This document shows positions 39,000 through 40,245 of a stretch of DNA of 40,245 nucleotides, in pieces. Within the stretch, counting starts at the first letter, position 1. Every line of letters begins with the position of its first letter. The notes under the pieces are model-generated. The model searched no databases, was not told where the DNA came from, and saw nothing but the letters and a program-made list of their open reading frames with translations. This DNA comes from Microvirga vignae (GTDB lineage Bacteria > Pseudomonadota > Alphaproteobacteria > Rhizobiales > Beijerinckiaceae): positions 1-40,245 of the forward strand of contig NZ_LCYG01000102.1 of NCBI RefSeq assembly GCF_001017175.1. Reading direction: 5' to 3'. Made by a program: the position numbers and the translations under genes.

Positions 39000-39202
39000 A
39001 TCTCAAATAAATACTAGCAAAACTTCTCTTGATTCGCAAATTCTTATAAATTAAAGCCTTCTAACACCATGACTATCAAGCCACGTTCTCCTTCATTATC
39101 ACTATACCTGCAGTGTATTCTTATAAATTTCTGTTCCTTTGCTCATCTTGATCGGGCGCCCCACACTCCCCATGATGAACTAGAGCCAGAAGTACGGGCT
39201 TT

Positions 39203-39441
39203 CGTGTCCGAGCAGCCCCTCCTCGTACAAGCACTGCGACCATTGCATCGTTAGGGATGCGGGTGCGCCTCGTCCGACCGGCTTGGACCGCGACAACGAG
39301 CTCGCCAGCCTGATCATGGCTTGCGAAACCTTACGCGCCGAACAGGAGCATCTGTTTCAGCGCATCATAGACGTTCTTTCTGACGGTACTCAGCACGGCG
39401 GCGATAGTGATCGCCTCTCATCTCATTCATGCGGGGAGTGA
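39203..39441 (+). pseudogene. HNH-module partner, copy 3, frameshifted
   Basis: The upstream frame reads ATIASLGMRVRLV, matching copies 1 and 2. A one-base loss near 39272-39276 then moves the remainder to another frame: GLDRDNELASLIMACETLRAEQEHLFQRIIDVLSDG, ending at TGA 39439-39441. No start codon with a ribosome binding site is visible upstream of ATG 39257. The HNH gene follows after 8 bases, the same spacing as in the other copies. Confidence 0.75.
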
Positions 39442-39449
39442 GGGGCGCT

Positions 39450-39824
39450 ATGCCATTCGTCGAGATCGAAGATGTGACCACAACGCTCCGCCGGAAGCTC
39501 ACGCCTCACCGTCGGCTTCAGGTGTGGGAGAAAACCGGCGGCGTCTGCGTGCTGTGTTGCCGAAAGATTGATGGTGTGCGTGAACGATGGATCGTCGAAC
39601 ACATCCGCGCACTTGAGTTGGGTGGTGCTGACGATCTCGGCAACATGGGGCCGGCGCATGAAGCCTGCGCCTGCGTTAAAACACAAGACGATCATTGCCG
39701 AGCTGCCAAGGCCAAAGGGCAGAAGATCCTACACATCGGAGTGGAGAGCTCTCAGAGGCCTCTGCCCTTTGGCCGCAACAGCCGGTGGAAGCGGAAGCTG
39801 TCGGGGCAGATTGTGCGGCGCTGA
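39450..39824 (+). CDS. HNH endonuclease, copy 3 (124 aa)
   Basis: It is intact at 124 aa: RRKLTPHRRLQVWEKTGGVC, C-V-L-C, EHIRALELGGADDLGNMGPAHEACAC, KTQDDH and RNSRWKRKLSGQIVRR. The N-terminal two thirds resemble copy 2 most closely, while the last 17 codons and the stop are identical at DNA level to copy 1, so the gene looks mosaic. GGGGCG lies before ATG 39450. Its partner gene is broken, so this copy may act alone or rely on the other partners. An extra cysteine (LCCRK) sits next to the metal-type pair. Confidence 0.85.
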   Translation: MPFVEIEDVTTTLRRKLTPHRRLQVWEKTGGVCVLCCRKIDGVRERWIVEHIRALELGGADDLGNMGPAHEACACVKTQDDHCRAAKAKGQKILHIGVESSQRPLPFGRNSRWKRKLSGQIVRR

Positions 39825-39838
39825 CCGGTCCGGAGATC
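39771..39838 (+). repeat. 68-bp exact repeat at the 3' end of HNH copy 3
   Basis: Identical to 33376-33443 across the final 17 codons, the stop codon and 14 bases beyond. Sequence diverges abruptly after GGAGATC. Confidence 0.85.
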
Positions 39839-40160
39839 CCTCTCCTCCTCGGAGCTCAGGTTCAAGAGCTGGCGGCAGGCGCCAAGCGGGTTGGGCAGGT
39901 GAAGGTGAACTCAGAGTGCAAGGCCGTGATCACCGTCCTGCCGGTGATTCGGCACCTGGACCTGCCCCCAGATGTGATCCACGGCCTATGCAACTTTCCG
40001 GGCTCTTTGCCTCAAGACATACTTCAAGGTGGACCAATTCAATGGGGTGGATCACTTGTGGCTTTCTCATGCCATTGGGTGGATGGTCCGGCCGATGCTG
40101 AAGCGCAGAAGGCTACCCAGCCCCTCTCTTAGCAAGGACTCCACTCGCTATTAAGGGAGA
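39839..40160. other. 322 bp without a recognised gene
   Basis: A plus-strand frame is open to 40132 and reads like protein (QVQELAAGAKRVGQVKV; VLPVIRHLDLPPDVIHGLC), but it has no start codon or ribosome binding site after the HNH stop. It may be the tail of a lost gene. Confidence 0.3.
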
Positions 40161-40194
40161 AGCAAGGGAGGCACCTATCAGCGCCTCCCTTGCT
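40161..40194. terminator. Strong hairpin near the window end, possible terminator
   Basis: Perfect 12-bp stem AGCAAGGGAGGC/GCCTCCCTTGCT (40161-40172 with 40183-40194) and a 10-base loop. There is no T tract in either direction, so termination is uncertain. Confidence 0.5.
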
Positions 40195-40245
40195 CTGTCA
40201 CTGTTACGCGATGAGCCCGTCACCGAACGCTTGGCGGCCTTCATA

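Noticed and set aside
39825..40132. Open frame after HNH copy 3 reading like protein (ELAAGAKRVGQVKV...)
   Set aside because: It only stays open as an extension of an out-of-frame read through the HNH gene and has no start codon or ribosome binding site. It could be a gene remnant, so it is noted rather than called.
28800..40245. A CRISPR array or complete prophage in the accessory region
   Set aside because: No regularly spaced direct repeats are seen, and there are no capsid, portal, tail, large terminase or integrase genes.

Overview
The window looks like a chromosomal segment of a GC-rich alphaproteobacterium of the order Hyphomicrobiales (Rhizobiales), perhaps a Methylobacteriaceae/Microvirga-type soil or plant-associated organism. 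The order-level call rests on a complete PhyR-NepR-EcfG general stress response (GSR) locus, on the promoter motif GGAAC-N16/17-cGTT recognised by EcfG sigma factors, and on the gene families present. The genus is a guess.

Layout. (1) 16-11192, plus strand: eight tightly overlapping genes. Three encode glycosyltransferases, the third fused to a polysaccharide-deacetylase domain. They are followed by a complete peptide/nickel-type ABC importer (double ATPase, solute-binding protein, two permeases) and an FkbM-type methyltransferase. (2) 11218-17029: a DEAD-box RNA helicase, an MFS transporter, glpD, a glpK reduced to a pseudogene by a large internal deletion, and a HIT hydrolase. (3) 17538-24169: a GSR island. 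phyR and nepR-ecfG are divergent and surrounded by small stress-type genes: a KGG-motif protein, a PRC-barrel protein, a DUF1328 protein, a small membrane protein, an SDR oxidoreductase and three genes of unknown function. I find eleven EcfG-type promoter motifs here, at nearly every transcription unit. Two of them have no gene downstream. Each is followed within about 110 bases by an intrinsic terminator, which defines two small RNAs of about 73 and 83 nt with the same block (GGCCGGCACCTTT) before the terminator and C-rich segments. (4) 24302-28797: housekeeping genes, namely an NCS2 permease, an esterase, a thioredoxin-reductase-like flavoprotein and an aldose-1-epimerase-like protein. (5) 28800-40245: an accessory region with many broken or unrecognised genes, interrupted only by pgsA (33509-34117). 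It holds phage- or transposon-associated small genes, a degraded second aldose epimerase, an XRE regulator with two matching 17-bp operators, vapBC, a terminase-small-subunit-like gene, and three copies of a two-gene module (a ~91-aa protein of unknown function followed 8-12 bp later by a 124-aa HNH nuclease).

How it works together. In the GSR island, phosphorylated PhyR is expected to sequester NepR and free EcfG. EcfG would then drive its own operon, phyR, the local effector genes and the two small RNAs. The sRNA pair and the triplicated HNH module are the least explained parts of the window. No tRNA, rRNA, CRISPR array or intact insertion sequence was recognised.
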